The position numbers and the translations under genes were made by a program. Shown in pieces: positions 33,383 through 45,059 of a stretch of 64,000 nt of DNA. The notes beneath the pieces were generated by a model that was given only the letters and a program-made list of their open reading frames with translations, was not told where the DNA came from and searched no databases. How positions within the stretch are numbered: the first letter of the stretch is position 1; each line of letters opens with the position of its first letter. The stretch is from Rhabdophis nuchalis. Taxonomy: Eukaryota; Chordata; Lepidosauria; Squamata; Natricidae. The DNA is taken from positions 73,861,619 through 73,925,618 of the forward strand of contig CM077648.1 in assembly GCA_039707465.1 (NCBI GenBank), given 5' to 3'.

Positions 33383-33496
33383 CAGGGGTCCCCAACCTTT
33401 GCAACTTTAAGTCTGAAGGACTTCAGCTTTGCTGGCTGGAGAAGTCTGGGAGCTGAAGTCCTTCAGACTTAAAGTTGCAAAGGTTGGGGACCCCTG
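33383..33496. mobile_element. Palindromic hAT-type MITE, copy 6
   Basis: A 114-bp near-perfect inverted repeat from CAGGGGTCCCCAACCTTTGC to its complement, with an exact 8-bp duplication ATGTAGAA (33,375-33,382 and 33,497-33,504). Confidence 0.93.
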
Positions 33497-34142
33497 ATGT
33501 AGAACACTTACTCCCCAGTGATCTGGCAGGCGCCCACCTTTAGCCTTCTGAAAGGCCATCAAGACTTAGTTGGCTCTTTACCCAGGCACCGGGGTAGAGT
33601 GGTGAGAAATTGGATAGTTGTTGGGGCATTCTAGACTGATTGAGGCACTGAGTTTTTAGGTTCTATTTTTCTTCTTCTTTTTTGTTGTCTTTTGAGTCAG
33701 TGTTATTACTATATTTTAATAGGAAGTGAATCTACTTCATGCCCTGCCTATTTTTTCCAAAACAGCCACCTTGTGAGATAGATTGGGCTGAGCAAAAGTT
33801 ACCAACCCAAAGTTACCTTGTATTTTGCCTCCTAAAGGAGGCTTAGAAAGTCTTTCACCACACTAAACTAGCTCTCTTTTCAATGTATGGTTTTGTAGTT
33901 TGACTGCACTCATAGTTACGCTCTGTGATGGCAGAGGTAGAAATCTCTTAAATAAATGATATAGAGTACTGTTTAACCAGATTGTATTTAACAATTGCAG
34001 ATATTAAATCCGTGAGGACACTTTATGTATAAAAATGAAGATTAAATAATAAAAACATATCTGACTATAGAGACATTATCCACCAATAATTTGGTAAACC
34101 TCACCAACAAGCTAAACAGAGCTAAACAAGGTCATTTGCTTT

Positions 34143-35741
34143 AGTTTAGTTTATTTATTTATTTTATTTATTTATTTTGATTTGTAAATCGCGCCTATCT
34201 CCATTGAAATGGACTCAGGGTGGTGTACAGATGAATCTACCATAATAAATAATAACAAATACAATAAAAGAATTAAAATTAATTAAATTAACTTGTACTA
34301 AAATTCCCATTAACCTATTAACCATTTACTAGTTTGGTTGGAGTTTTGGCGTATATGAGGTCTAAAATTCTAGGCTAGTCCAGCTTGCTGGAAGAAATGA
34401 GTCTTGAGTGAGCGGCGAAATAGGGGAAGGTCCGTGATAGTGCGAAGGTCGGGGGGCAGGTCATTCCAGAGGGTGGGCCCTGCCACAGAGAAGGCCCTAC
34501 CCCTGGACGCCGACAGCCGGCATTTACCGGGGGTTGGCACCCTGAGGAGGCCCTCTCCCTGGGAGCAAATCGGTCGGTGGGAGGTATGTGGTAGGAGACG
34601 GTTCCGCAAGTAACTAGGCTCCGAGCCATGGAGCGATTTAAAGATGGTGACAAGCACCTTGAAGTGAACCCGGAAGGCCACCGGTAGCCAATGCAGCTCA
34701 TGTAGGAGAGGTGTTACATGGGAGCATTGAGAGGCTCCCATGATTCCTCGCGCGGCCACACTCTGTACTAACTGGAGCCTCTGGATGCACCTCAAGGGGA
34801 GCCCCATGTAGAGAGTGTTGCAATAGTCTAGGCGGGATGTCACGAGTGCTTGAGTGACAGTGCGGAGGGCATCCCGGTTAAGAAAGGGACGTAACTGGCG
34901 TATCAGACGTACCTGGTAAAAAGCTCCCTTGGTCACGGCTGCTATATGGCTATCTAAGGACAGCCGCGAATCCAAGAGGACGCCTAAGTTACGGGCTTTC
35001 TCAACGGGGGCTAGTGACTCGCCCCCCGATAACCAGAGATGGAATCAGCTGGCTATGTCGGGATGCTGGGAACCAAAGCCACTCGGTCTTGGATGGGTTG
35101 AGCTGAAGTTTGTTACTTCCCATCCAGAGCCGCACGGCTTCCAAACACTGGGACATCACTTCGACGGCATCGCTGGGGTGGTTGGGGGTAGATATGTACA
35201 ACTGAGTATCATCAGTGTACTGGTGGTATTCTACCCCACAACCACGGATGATCTCACCCAGCGGCTTCATATAGATGTTGAGCAGGAGGGGCGAGAGGAC
35301 CAATCCCTGAGGCACCCCACATATTAGGGGCCTCGATGTCGACCTCTCTCCCCCCGTCAACACAAACTGCGATCGACCAGAGAGGTAGGAGGAGAACCAC
35401 TGCAGTACAGTGCCCCCCCAGTCCCAATCCCTCCAGTCAGTGCAATAGGATATCATGATTGATCGTATCGAAAGCCGCTGAGAGGTCTAACAGGACCAGG
35501 ACAGAGGAATGACCTCTGTCTCTGGCCCTCCAGAGATCATCTATCAGCGCAACCAACGCCATCTCAGTGCTGTGCCCGGGGCAGAAGCCGGATTGGCGCG
35601 GGTCTAGATAGTCAGTTTCCTCCAGATGTCGCCACCACTCTCAACAACCTTCGCAAGAAAGCGAAGGTTGGAGACCGGACGATAATTAGTTAATGACACT
35701 GAGTCGAGGGAAGGCTTTTTGAGGAGGGGTCTCACCACCGT
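34143..35741 (-). mobile_element. L2/CR1-clade LINE, 5'-truncated, RT and tail
   Basis: The minus strand has RT blocks (SGRSQFVLTGGERSTSRPLI, LYISTPNHPSDAVEVM) at 35,001-35,456 and the C-terminal part (VTQALVTSRLDYCNTLYMGL, WNDLPPDLRTITDLP) at 34,370-34,975. The 3' tail is in TTTATTTATT at 34,145-34,180. The catalytic motif reads YTDD instead of YADD, so this copy is also disabled there. A second L2 tail abuts it at 35,742. Confidence 0.9.
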
Positions 35742-35925
35742 TTAGTTTAGTTTATTAGTTTTTTATATCGCCCTACTCCCAAAGGACTCAGCCAAAGTAA
35801 AACAGATATATAAAAGTTAAAAACCGTTTAAAAAACATATTAAATAATTTGGCCTCTCATAAAATTAAAACAAACAAGCAAACCCCAATTAAAATTAATA
35901 AAAATTCATATTTAAAAATTCATGG
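35742..35925 (-). mobile_element. L2/CR1-clade LINE 3' tail
   Basis: On the plus strand it runs TTTAGTTTAGTTTATTAG, then ATCGCCCTACTCCCAAAGGA, then a UTR-like A-rich stretch. It has no coding part and lies head-to-tail with the previous copy. Confidence 0.7.
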
Positions 35926-36534
35926 CCCCTCGAGTGCGGCTCTTCCTCCACCCTCGCCGACGGTGGAACTCCTGGGACCCGCCAGAGCAACCCTCCCTAC
36001 CGGCCGCCGATTCTCTCTCTCCCTCTCTCCGAGGAGCCTCCGCAGGGCTACTTCCAGGGCGATTGGAGGGAACCGGCGTCCAAACGCCGTTCCTTCCCAC
36101 CCACACACGGAGCCTGGAAGTAGCCTGAGCGAACACAGGGGCCGGCCAGGCGGCCCAGGCTAAGGCGAGCAAGTGAGTAACCGCGGCGGGCTGGGCTGAG
36201 GATGTGGGGGGCAGACAGACAGACAGACACAGAGAGTCACAGACACAGAGAGAGACAAGGAGGGAGGGGGGAATCAGAGAGTGACAGACACACACAGAGA
36301 GACAGGGAGAGACAAAGAGAGGGAGGGAGAGAAAGATAGAGACACAGAATGAGTGATTAAGTGCTTGAATGTGAGACAGATAGACACACACACACACACA
36401 CAGAGTGACAGAGATGGGCGGACGAAGGAGAGAGAGACAGAGATAGAGAGAGAAAGAAAGAAAGCGAGAGAGAGAGAAAGAAAGAGGAGAGAGAAAGAGA
36501 GAGAGAGTAAGAGAGAGAGAGACAGAAAGAGAAA

Positions 36535-36586
<52 letters not shown>

Positions 36587-36799
36587 ACTTATGACCACAA
36601 TTGAGCCTAAAAGTTTGGTTGCTAACCAAGACCATTGTTAAGTGAGTTTAACATTTTCCAAGTTGGCCATGCCCATCCAGTCACATGACCGCTGAGCCAC
36701 TCCCACAAAACAGGCCACACCTTCCGGCTCTCAAAAGAAATTTCAATCATAGTATTGTTGATATTTGGCTCTGTTGACTAATGAGTTTGCCCACCACTG
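35926..36799 (-). mobile_element. hAT-like element with GC-rich block and purine (GA)n tract
   Basis: On the minus strand it starts CAGTGGTGGGCAAACTCATT (36,799 leftward), then GGTTAGCAACCAAAC, then a (CTTT)n/(CTCT)n tract of about 400 bp (36,200-36,590), then a GC-rich block. The end resembles other hAT ends here. The opposite end is not resolved. The 228- and 92-residue ORFs across the tract are low complexity and not genes. Confidence 0.5.
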
Positions 36800-36928
36800 G
36801 TTTAGCGGGATGTTGTTTACTCCCAGGAAAAAAGCCTTGAGGCAAAATGCCTGTTCATTTGGAGAGAAATTATTTTGGTAGGAAACGAAGAAGCCCACAC
36901 TCTCGCCGGGCTATCAATCCTGGATTAC

Positions 36929-37139
36929 AAAAAATAATAATTGATTTGATAAATAATATTGCTACCAGGTGGAAAATAAGGTGATGTATATGTATTGGAG
37001 GGAAGATTGACAAGTATGTTTGTAATTTCAAGTACTGATGCACAAAACTTATGACCGAACGACATGTTGTACAAAGCTTGAGATGAATGTTTTTACTTGT
37101 TTTTATATTGAAAAAAAAATTATAATAAAATAAAATAAA
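36929..37139 (+). mobile_element. 5'-truncated L1-like 3' end
   Basis: About 210 bp ending in AATAAAATAAAATAAAA. The 15-bp duplication TCCTGGATTACAAAA flanks it (about 36,917 and 37,140). Truncation, an A-rich tail and a target duplication indicate L1-type retrotransposition beside the CpG island. Confidence 0.75.
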
Positions 37140-37399
37140 ATCCTGGATTACAAAACCCGCACCACCAAAGGGGTTAATTCCCTTCCTCCGCCCCGCTTTT
37201 CGCGCCGTGATTGCCAAGCCCGCCCGTAGCAATAGCGCAAGGCGCACCTTCTCCACTCCCGCCGGCAAGGCGAAGAACCCGCGATTAGGGAGACCGGCCG
37301 ACCACGCCCACTTTCCCCCACCCCCGCTTTTTTTTTTGTGGCCCGGAAGGAGTTCCCCTGTTTGGCCTCGGAAGTTGTCTTGGGCAGGGTCCGGCCCCG

Positions 37400-37511
37400 A
37401 GCGAGGCCTGGCTGCTCCTCTTGAGACTGGAATTCCGGCTAATCCAGGCAGGGGTGGACCCCGGGCGGTTGCCTTCGAGCCACCTGCAAGCCAGTCGGCC
37501 TCATGAAGAAG
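37400..37511 (+). other. Candidate first exon (mostly 5' UTR) ending at a strong splice donor
   Basis: The 3' border is AAGAAG|GTGAGG. The transcription start is not defined, so the left coordinate is nominal. The exon contains ATGAAGAAG immediately before the donor. Confidence 0.4.
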
Positions 37512-37955
37512 GTGAGGGCGGAATCTCTCTCTCGGGGGTGGGGGGTGGGGGGTGGGGGCACTTCGGCAGCTTCTTTCCCGGTTTCCCCGCCACGTCCGGG
37601 CGCTTCCCTGGTTTAGCTTTGGTGGGGGGTGGGGGGTGGGGAGGGGCGGTGGCTCTGAGGTGGTTTTGTCGGCTGGACTTGGGAAGGGGAAGGGGGAGCA
37701 GTTGGCGGCAGGCGCCGTGCCCTTCTTGTGAGCGTGGGAGGAAGGCTGAGGCGAAGGGAAGGAGGCGCCCCTTGCCTGCCTGCTTGCCCTCCCGGAGAAG
37801 GGGAGTCCTGGCGAAGGCTGCGGGTCCGAGGCGGGTGGGTGGCTATTGCCACTGGTGGCCTGACAAGGCTCGAAGGGGAGTGGGCGACAGCGGAGGCGGC
37901 AGATGGGGAGAGCCGGTATTTGCGCGTTTGGGTTATTTTTACCAACGTCTTAAGT

Positions 37956-38090
37956 CAGTCTTTCTCAACCTTGGCGACTTTAAGTCCTGTGGACTTCAAC
38001 TTCCAGAATCCCCCAGCCAGCGCAGCTGGCTGGGGGATTCTGGGAGTTGAAGTCCACAGGACTTAAAGTCGCCAAGGTTGAGAAAGACTG
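37956..38090. mobile_element. Palindromic hAT-type MITE, copy 7
   Basis: A 135-bp inverted repeat from CAGTCTTTCTCAACCTTGGC to its complement, almost perfect. Flanking TCTTAAGT and GTCTAAGT are an approximate 8-bp duplication. It is inserted in the CpG island just downstream of the candidate first exon. Confidence 0.9.
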
Positions 38091-38299
38091 GTCTAAGTGG
38101 TCTTGGCGGGTGTCGGCGAGAACCGAGCTCAGTGAAGGTCCGCTCCGTGGCGCTTGGAGAGATGCGCCGACTTGGTTGTCCCTTCGCTTTCCCCGAGTTG
38201 CTCCCTTCCAGCTGCGCCTGACGTTATGCCGCCCCATCCTCTGCAGCTCTCCCTTCGCAGTGGCTCCAATGGGCAATGGATGGTATCCAAAGAGCTTTT

Positions 38300-39960
38300 A
38301 CGTGGCTTCGACAGTCGCCCGCATCTCTCACCAAACGAGTCGTCCCGGGGCCTCCTTCTCAACAGCGTTGCTGTGGAGTTGGAAGCGGTGATGTCCGGCT
38401 TACCAACCCTTGCTTAGCCTGACCCAGACGGCTCACATTGTGGCATAATAGGGTCTGTGAACAGAAACGCTGCTTTCCCCGCCCTTGTTAATAAGAAACA
38501 AAATGCGGTGGTTCTGGTAAACTGGGGCTTCAACGGGGGCTGATCAATAGATTCTGGAGTTGGCTCCCTGTCTAGGGTGCTTGTTCTTGAGTTACTCTGC
38601 TTTCAGGGTTTGAAGAGCAAAGCATATCCAGATTTTAAAACAATCAAAATAACTTTTAGTTTGATGACTGCCTTTGGAGGGGAAAAAAGATGACAGACAG
38701 ACCTTATGTATCAAATCCATAGAACTAGAAATGGTGGAACCAAATGCAGATTTGCCATGTAGTACAGTGTAACAGTGCAAAAAACGTGGCCATAATTTTC
38801 TGGGAAAATCTATAGGCATTCTGTGCCTAGCAATTTTTTTTACATCAAACACTTTCAAGGGGTGCTTTTTAAAAATTATTTAAATAGGTACAGCTTTTTA
38901 AAAAATAGAAGCAATTTTATTTGTATAGTATCAAACGTTAAGCATGTTTCTACATCTCCTAGGTTCCTTGTATGTTTTTCACAATAACTCAGTAATGCAG
39001 TGTTTTCTTGTGAGCCTCCAAATTAACAAGGTATCAAATTAATCACAAACTACCAAACAAATTCTAAACTAGTAAAACATTCAACTAGGTGTTCAGAATA
39101 TTTTCTGATACATTAAAAAGTCAAAGGATTCTTTTTCAGTCAATATGATGGTCTAAATAAATTACATTTTATTTTCTGCATATTTCTTTTGAAAGCTGCC
39201 AACTTAGATTGAGCAAGGTGGTTATTCCCTCGTCTCCCAGAGCTATAAACCTGCTAGAGACCACTGTTTTGCAATCTCATTGGGAGGAGCAGCTGTCTGG
39301 AACACTTGTAGGCAGTTGCAAAGAGCAGGTCTGCTTGCTGGCTCTTCATTCTGTCCCATTTGTCACCTTTGCTTTTCACAGAGCTCTCTTTGGTTTGCTA
39401 TTTCTTCAGGCCTAAATATGTTGCTTTTCAGGCTAAGACAAAATGCTTCACATTGATTAAATAAAAAAAGATTAGAACCATCCCTAAGATTTACAAATTA
39501 AAAAGAATGGGCGTTGAGGGAAAAAAAGAATAGCAGAATTTTATCTGATAATATTTGAAAAAAAGAATGAGCCTTCAGTATGCCTTTATTTCCAATTTTG
39601 ATTAGATTTTTTTACCTGATAAGAGAGAATGTTACTTCTCTGTGACGAGTTTCTCTGGCGAATGGAAAAGATTTTATTTGCTTTCCTTTAGGTATGCAGC
39701 TATAAGGCAAGTGGGAGTTTAATGTGAATAGAGATATTCTTATGATTACCGTACATAGTACATTCAACATACCAAGTTAATTGAGGTTGGATAATTTTGT
39801 TTCACTTTTTAATCCAGTACTTCTTGTATTATAGTACATAATTTGGCACATACAGGGAGACATTTTCAAACAGCGAGTTACAATTAACGGGTGGGGATTG
39901 TAAACAAATTGGGACGGTCACTGTTTTTTTCCCCAAGATGACCAGACGTATGCAGATTAG
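38300..39960. other. Probable intron, nothing assignable
   Basis: No exon with good borders, no RNA gene and no clear transposon is seen here. Confidence 0.5.
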
Positions 39961-39974
39961 GTGGGAATGCTGTC

Positions 39975-40503
39975 AAATCCCTTACTGGGATTTGAACCGG
40001 GGCTGTATTAGATGTTAGGCAGAAGCCTTAGTCACTAAGCCACCAGGTTCTCTTCCTGATCAGCTGAGACAGGAGGATAAGTATATGGTTGTGTCACAAT
40101 ACCCTGTTAAACCCCAATTAAGGGGGGACGCATACTGCTTTTTTTCCCTACCTTTCGGCTCATCAAATCCCAGTAAGGGTATGGCTAGCTGATGAGAACT
40201 AAAAAACTCGAAATAGATCTATCCTAGTCTCCCTGATTTATGTATTGATCAGCTCAAAAACCTAACACACATATAAAAAAAAGTACACAACGGAACTCAT
40301 AGCTTTCTGTCCAGATGGTCTCTGGTGATGAGCCGAAAGGCCGAAAAGGAAAGCAGTATGTCCACTCCCTTAATTGGGGCTTACCAGGATGTGACACAAC
40401 TATATATGTAAGTATGTATGTATGTATGTATATGTATATGCTTGTGTCACATAGATCTATCCTAGTCTCCCTTATTTATTTATTTATCAGCTCAAAAACC
40501 TAA
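39975..40503 (+). mobile_element. Rearranged hammerhead/tRNA-like element, copy C
   Basis: A tRNA-like head lies inverted at 39,975-40,060, with minus-strand A box TGGCTTAGTGA (40,042-40,032) and B box GGTTCAAATCC (39,998-39,988), spaced 44. Then 40,083-40,164 is the reverse complement of 40,325-40,402. A plus-strand unit lacking its own head begins in the B-box remnant (about 40,165) and carries a hammerhead at 40,183. A partial second unit starts mid-ribozyme near 40,450. Confidence 0.7.
40183..40229 (+). ncRNA. Type I hammerhead ribozyme, copy C (stem II damaged)
   Basis: The core CTGATGA (40,189-40,195), GAAA and the ATC cleavage triplet are kept. Stem I is GGCTAG with CTAGTC: the G-C pair of copies A/B is replaced by A-U on both strands, a compensatory change. 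Stem II (GAACT/AACTC) has two mismatches, so activity is doubtful. Confidence 0.7.
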
Positions 40504-41089
40504 CGTGTGTGTGTGTGTCTCTGTGTGTATGTTGAGTTTTGAACATTTAAAAAAATGCTGTGTACATTAAAAATATACGTTTTCATGAAAGTGCCTTTTT
40601 GCAGAATAAAAATCAATAACTTTTTGCATCATATTGTTTAAGAAAGACTGCAGAATTTTTTAAATTAATTTTCTTGAAAGACTAATAAGCAGAAGTATTT
40701 AAAAATACTTCAGTAATCTTTAATGTGCTTGGTTCATGACATTAAAATGTTAAATATAAGGAATATATGCTGTTTTCTTCTACAATTTTTAATAATTCCA
40801 TTAAAATTATGTTTATAAGAAATATTAAAAGTTGGTATACCAGTTTTGATTTTTAAAATACATGTTATTATATTGACAGTCTTTATTGATTAACCCTTGG
40901 GCCATATTAGAATGCAAAATTCCAGAAACAAATTATTACTAAAATTTGATAAACGCAATTTAAAATGGAATTTGATAAAATACAATTTAAAATGTAATTG
41001 GAATAAAATGTAGTCTAAAATGAAATCGGAATAGAATACAATAATTTAAGATACAGATAAAATATGATAAAATTGTATTTCGGTGTCAC

Positions 41090-41520
41090 CCCTGCAATCT
41101 AACCCAATCAGTTCCCATAGGCAGATCTCAACCGAACCATTTTGCTGAAGTACTGTGCTGTGTTAAATGTTATTTTCAGGTTCTGGTCGCACATAAGGGA
41201 AGTTGTTTTGCTATGGGGATCCCAATGGGTCATTCGTTTGGTATATAGACCAAGGTACCTGTCTCTCACCCCCTTATACAAGCAACAATCAAATAGGATG
41301 TGAGCCTGGTCTTCTCCCTCTGCTGCTCTGCAAATGCAGAGACGCTCATTGTAGGGTATATAGAATGGAATCTCCCATATCTGACCATTGTGTCAAGCTA
41401 TTCGAATCTTGGTCATGTAAATATCTCCCTAAGATGTTTTGGAAGTTGTAAATTCATCCTTGCCGTAAATTTGATGAGGCAGAGTGGATTGCATTCAAGT
41501 GAGGTTGTTACAACAACATA
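41090..41520 (-). mobile_element. Degraded non-LTR retrotransposon C-terminus
   Basis: The minus strand reads LCICRAAEGEDQAHILFDCC then LYKG and RDRYL, resembling the Cys/His-rich C-terminal motif of LINE RT proteins (C-x-C, E-x-x-H, C). No intact frame; clade uncertain. Confidence 0.45.
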
Positions 41521-42565
41521 AAACCCTACGCTCCAATTTAATGGTTTGCAGAATTTTTAAGAAACCATAACAATTCCTTCCTAGTACTGCAGACCCTGTC
41601 TATATCCCAAATTATTTCCCAGGGAGGATTTTTGTCTTATGCAACTTTATTGTGTACAACTGTACTTAAATAAACACTGCCAGGGGCTTGCGGTATGTGT
41701 AATTTAGGTTATAAAAATGTTGAAATATAGATGAACGAGAAAATGTCCACTTTTCCTATACTGGGGGTGTGGGAGGACTAAAGCCTTATGGTGTGTCCAA
41801 TTTGCTGTAAAGCCTCAGTGGTTAAATAACATCTGGGCAGATTTCTCAATATGGGAAGGAGCCATGGGAGCCTCCACTTATTTGCTGTAGTATTATTTTG
41901 TCTGTCAGCTATGTGGGGTTGAAACTTACTTTCCTCCCTTTTTCTTGGGCAGTTTGAACTCCATTCCCATGTTTCTACTTTGAGCCCCAAGAAGGGAATG
42001 CTGTTATTATCAGTGTTTGGATGATCTGGGTCCTGACTTTGGCTATTTTTGAAAGAGTATTTACTTTTCTGGATGGGTTTTGAATTTTCAGGCTCAAAAG
42101 GGGGCCTAGAAAACTCTATGGAGCTACAATATATGGTCTGTATATTATGTATTCTCTTTTATCTCGTATGAAGTACAATTGCATTTGAATTCCAGTGTAT
42201 AGGAAAGGATGGGCCTGGCAGTAGTGTGATTGTTTCTAGCTTTAAAAAAGGAAATGTTGGAGTGGGACATCTGAGTGTGCTGGGATGTAAAGTATGTAGA
42301 GTGATGTCCTTCTTGTCATTAGTTAATAGTCACCTTCTGTATATATGGGTACTGGAAGTATTTTCAGAATACCTGGATGGATAAAAGATGCATTAATAAA
42401 ATCTTTATCCGTTTTTTAATAAAATATGTTGATGTGACAGAATGCAGTCCCACTCAGTACATTGTGTAAATGTGACCCTAATGCTGCTAGAGAAACAATA
42501 TTACTCATTCTGTGATGTCTAGTCAAACTAACTCTGACACAATAATTATATACTTCAAGTGACTA

Positions 42566-44185
42566 CAGGCAGTCTTCAATCTATGACCGTAATGGAGCCT
42601 TTCTATTACAGTTGCAAGTGGTGAAAACAATTAAGTCAGACAGCTTTGCATAATGACTCCCACCCCCTCCTCACCCTGATACCACCATTAAATGAACACA
42701 CAGGATGTTGAAAGCAAGCATATAGGGCACCTTGTGGACTGGGGAGTCCCTGGAAGGTCCATTACCCAGCTGGGTCCATAAATGAGGCAGATAAGCAGCA
42801 AAAAGCAAAGAACAAAACAAAACCAAAAAAACAGTTTAGCATGGGGAAGAGCCCAGCTGGATTAGGGACTAGTGCCATGTTCCAATTGCAGAGAAGCTTC
42901 CAAACAAGCCTCTGTGCTGGCTGATGAAGATGGGCTTGTGGGCGAGGCCTCTGCCCCTGATCAACTGGCCATTGGAAGACTGGGGGCTGCCCCCCCTCAA
43001 AAAACCCGAGCAAAAAATGGCTCATTTTTCATGAAAAGTGGCCCATTTTTTTTGCTTTGGGAAGCTTGTAGAGTGCTTCTGGAGGCTGGAGGGGGGGGGG
43101 CAAAAACAAGCAAAAAACTGCCCGTTTTTTGCTTGCTTTTGCCCTCCCCAGCCTCCAGGAGCACTTTGCATGCCTCCCAAACCCTCTGCATTATTTTTGT
43201 GAAGGGAGGGCAAAAATGCTGTATTCAGTGTATAAGACGCACCCAGATTTTCACCCTTTTTTTGAGGAAAAAGGTGCATCTTTTACTCCAAAAAATATGG
43301 TAACACTCTGCCTCCCACAAAAACCCACATTTCTTCAATAAAGCAGAAAAAAGCTTGGGGGGGGGAACGAAATACTTGTTGATCTTTCTCTCCCTCTCCC
43401 CCCTCCCCCTGACCAATTGGGTATTGAAACTAACCTTTCTACCTCTATTCTCTAATCTTGATATTTTAATTTATCTCATTTTCTAAATTTACTCTATGCC
43501 TGAAAAGAGAGTAACACAAAAGCAAGCAAAAAAACTTTTTTTCTGCGGCTTGTGTTAAGGAACTAAAGAAAAATTCAGCTCAAAAATTTCAGCTGGCTAG
43601 AGCATACATTCGCAGCAATGGTCAAGGCAGAAGCTGGCTCCTTAGAAAGCTTTTTACTGTTAGTCTGATTTCTTATAGGACTCACCTAGTACTTGTCTAA
43701 AGGCAGTCAGACAAACAGCAAAAAGCTTTCCAAGTAGCCAGCTTCTGTCCTGACTATTTACTGCATGTGTTGGGGAAAAGTTTTGAGAAATGCCTTCTGA
43801 AGTTGTTGCCTTTGCATGCAAGTGGCTGGCTTCTTAAAGACTAGCAAGAGTCAGGAGAGGTTTTCAGTCTTCCGATGACCAGCTCATCAATGCAGAAAAC
43901 TCCAAAAGCAGCTACCATTTCTGCAAGAAATTATCCGAGCGCTGAAAATGGCAACTGCTTCTAGGAGGCATGGAGAGCAGGCTCAAGCAGTGTCCTCAGG
44001 GCTGGATGGGAGTAGCGGGGTGAAGAAGCACTGCCGTATCCCTGTGGTTGGTCAGAGAAGGGGAATGACCATGAGGGCGCTAAAGCCGCCTTAATTTTGA
44101 AACAGGTTTGTATGTTTGAAGGAGCTGTTCTAATTTTGAACAGCTGTTAAGTGACCCGCCATATCTTGAAGACTACCTGTATATA
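42566..44185. mobile_element. TA-flanked mariner-type element with nested insertions
   Basis: The left end TACAGGCAGTCTTCAATC (42,566) and right end CTTGAAGACTACCTGTA (about 44,165-44,181) are inverted relatives of the 8,786 family. Inside lie a partial CCGTATTTTT-type transposon (42,955-43,302) and an inverted repeat pair (43,613-43,670 and 43,706-43,763, around AAGCTGGCTCC/GTAGCCAGCTT). No transposase is visible. Confidence 0.55.
42955..43302 (+). mobile_element. CCGTATTTTT-type DNA transposon, right-half fragment
   Basis: It is collinear with 62,570-63,063 (TGGCTCATTTTTCATGAAAA, then GTGTATAAGACGCACCCAG, ending CTCCAAAAAATATGG). The left half is missing. Confidence 0.65.
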
Positions 44186-45059
44186 ACTATTTAATATTTG
44201 CTATTTAACCTACAATGGGAGTTGCTTAGACATAAATGGAATATTACTGGTTATATACAGCTTGCTTTTACAATTATCTCACTTGTTTGGCAGTGTTCTC
44301 AGAAGTTTGCAATTAAACATTTATCCTAAATAAGGCATTCTGTTAATTCATGTAAAGAGCTTTTGCCACCGTGGTAACTTTCCTAAGGGATATTACAATG
44401 CAACGCATTTTAATAGTACTAAAATGTTAAATTGGCATTATGGATGCCTTTTCATTAATTACTCATGTAAACACAGTGTGTTTTTGTGCGTCTGTGGACA
44501 GAATCCCTCTAATGAGCCTCTAATTAAAAACAAAAACAAGCCACTGCAGGTATTTTCTGAGACAATTTTACTTTAGCAGTAGTTTGCTTATTTATCCTGA
44601 TGGCAGTTTATGATTACATAATGCTAATTATTTGGTGATATAATTTGTTATACTTTTTAAATCATATTCAAAAGTGATTGATTTTTAATAAAATTTATGG
44701 ACACTTTGTTCCTGAAAAAGACTTTTCTGAACCTTATTCAGTGTGACCACCCTATTTATAGCATAAGAAGTGGTAGAATATTGCATTTTCTCTGGGTTGG
44801 TACACATTCAGTCTCTTCTTAGCTATGAGCATGACAAAGTGACTCAAGAACAATCATATTCCCATCATATCTAAGAATGTTTGAAGGATAAAATGGAGGA
44901 GTAAAGTAGTCCTCATTAGAGGAGTAACAAAGTAATAGTGCATTACAAGCTGTAATGTATGCAAAATATGACAATTTGGTAAATAGCCATTTTTTAAATT
45001 AGTGTTTCATAATATTGTGTAATAGCAGTGAACTAAATAATATGGTCATAGATTTGGAG

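Larger units (their letters stand above)
37150..38300 (+). promoter_or_regulatory. CpG island, candidate promoter of the downstream plus-strand gene (FRS2 by synteny)
   Basis: High CpG and GC over about 800 bp, with ETS-like CCGGAAGG (37,343-37,350) and TCGGAAGT (37,369-37,376). A strong donor AAGAAG|GTGAGG lies at 37,511/37,512. Unlike the GC-rich blocks at 47.9 and 55.5 kb it is not part of a recognised transposon, except for the MITE at 37,956. FRS2 follows YEATS4 in other vertebrates, but no FRS2 coding exon is in the window. Confidence 0.55.
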
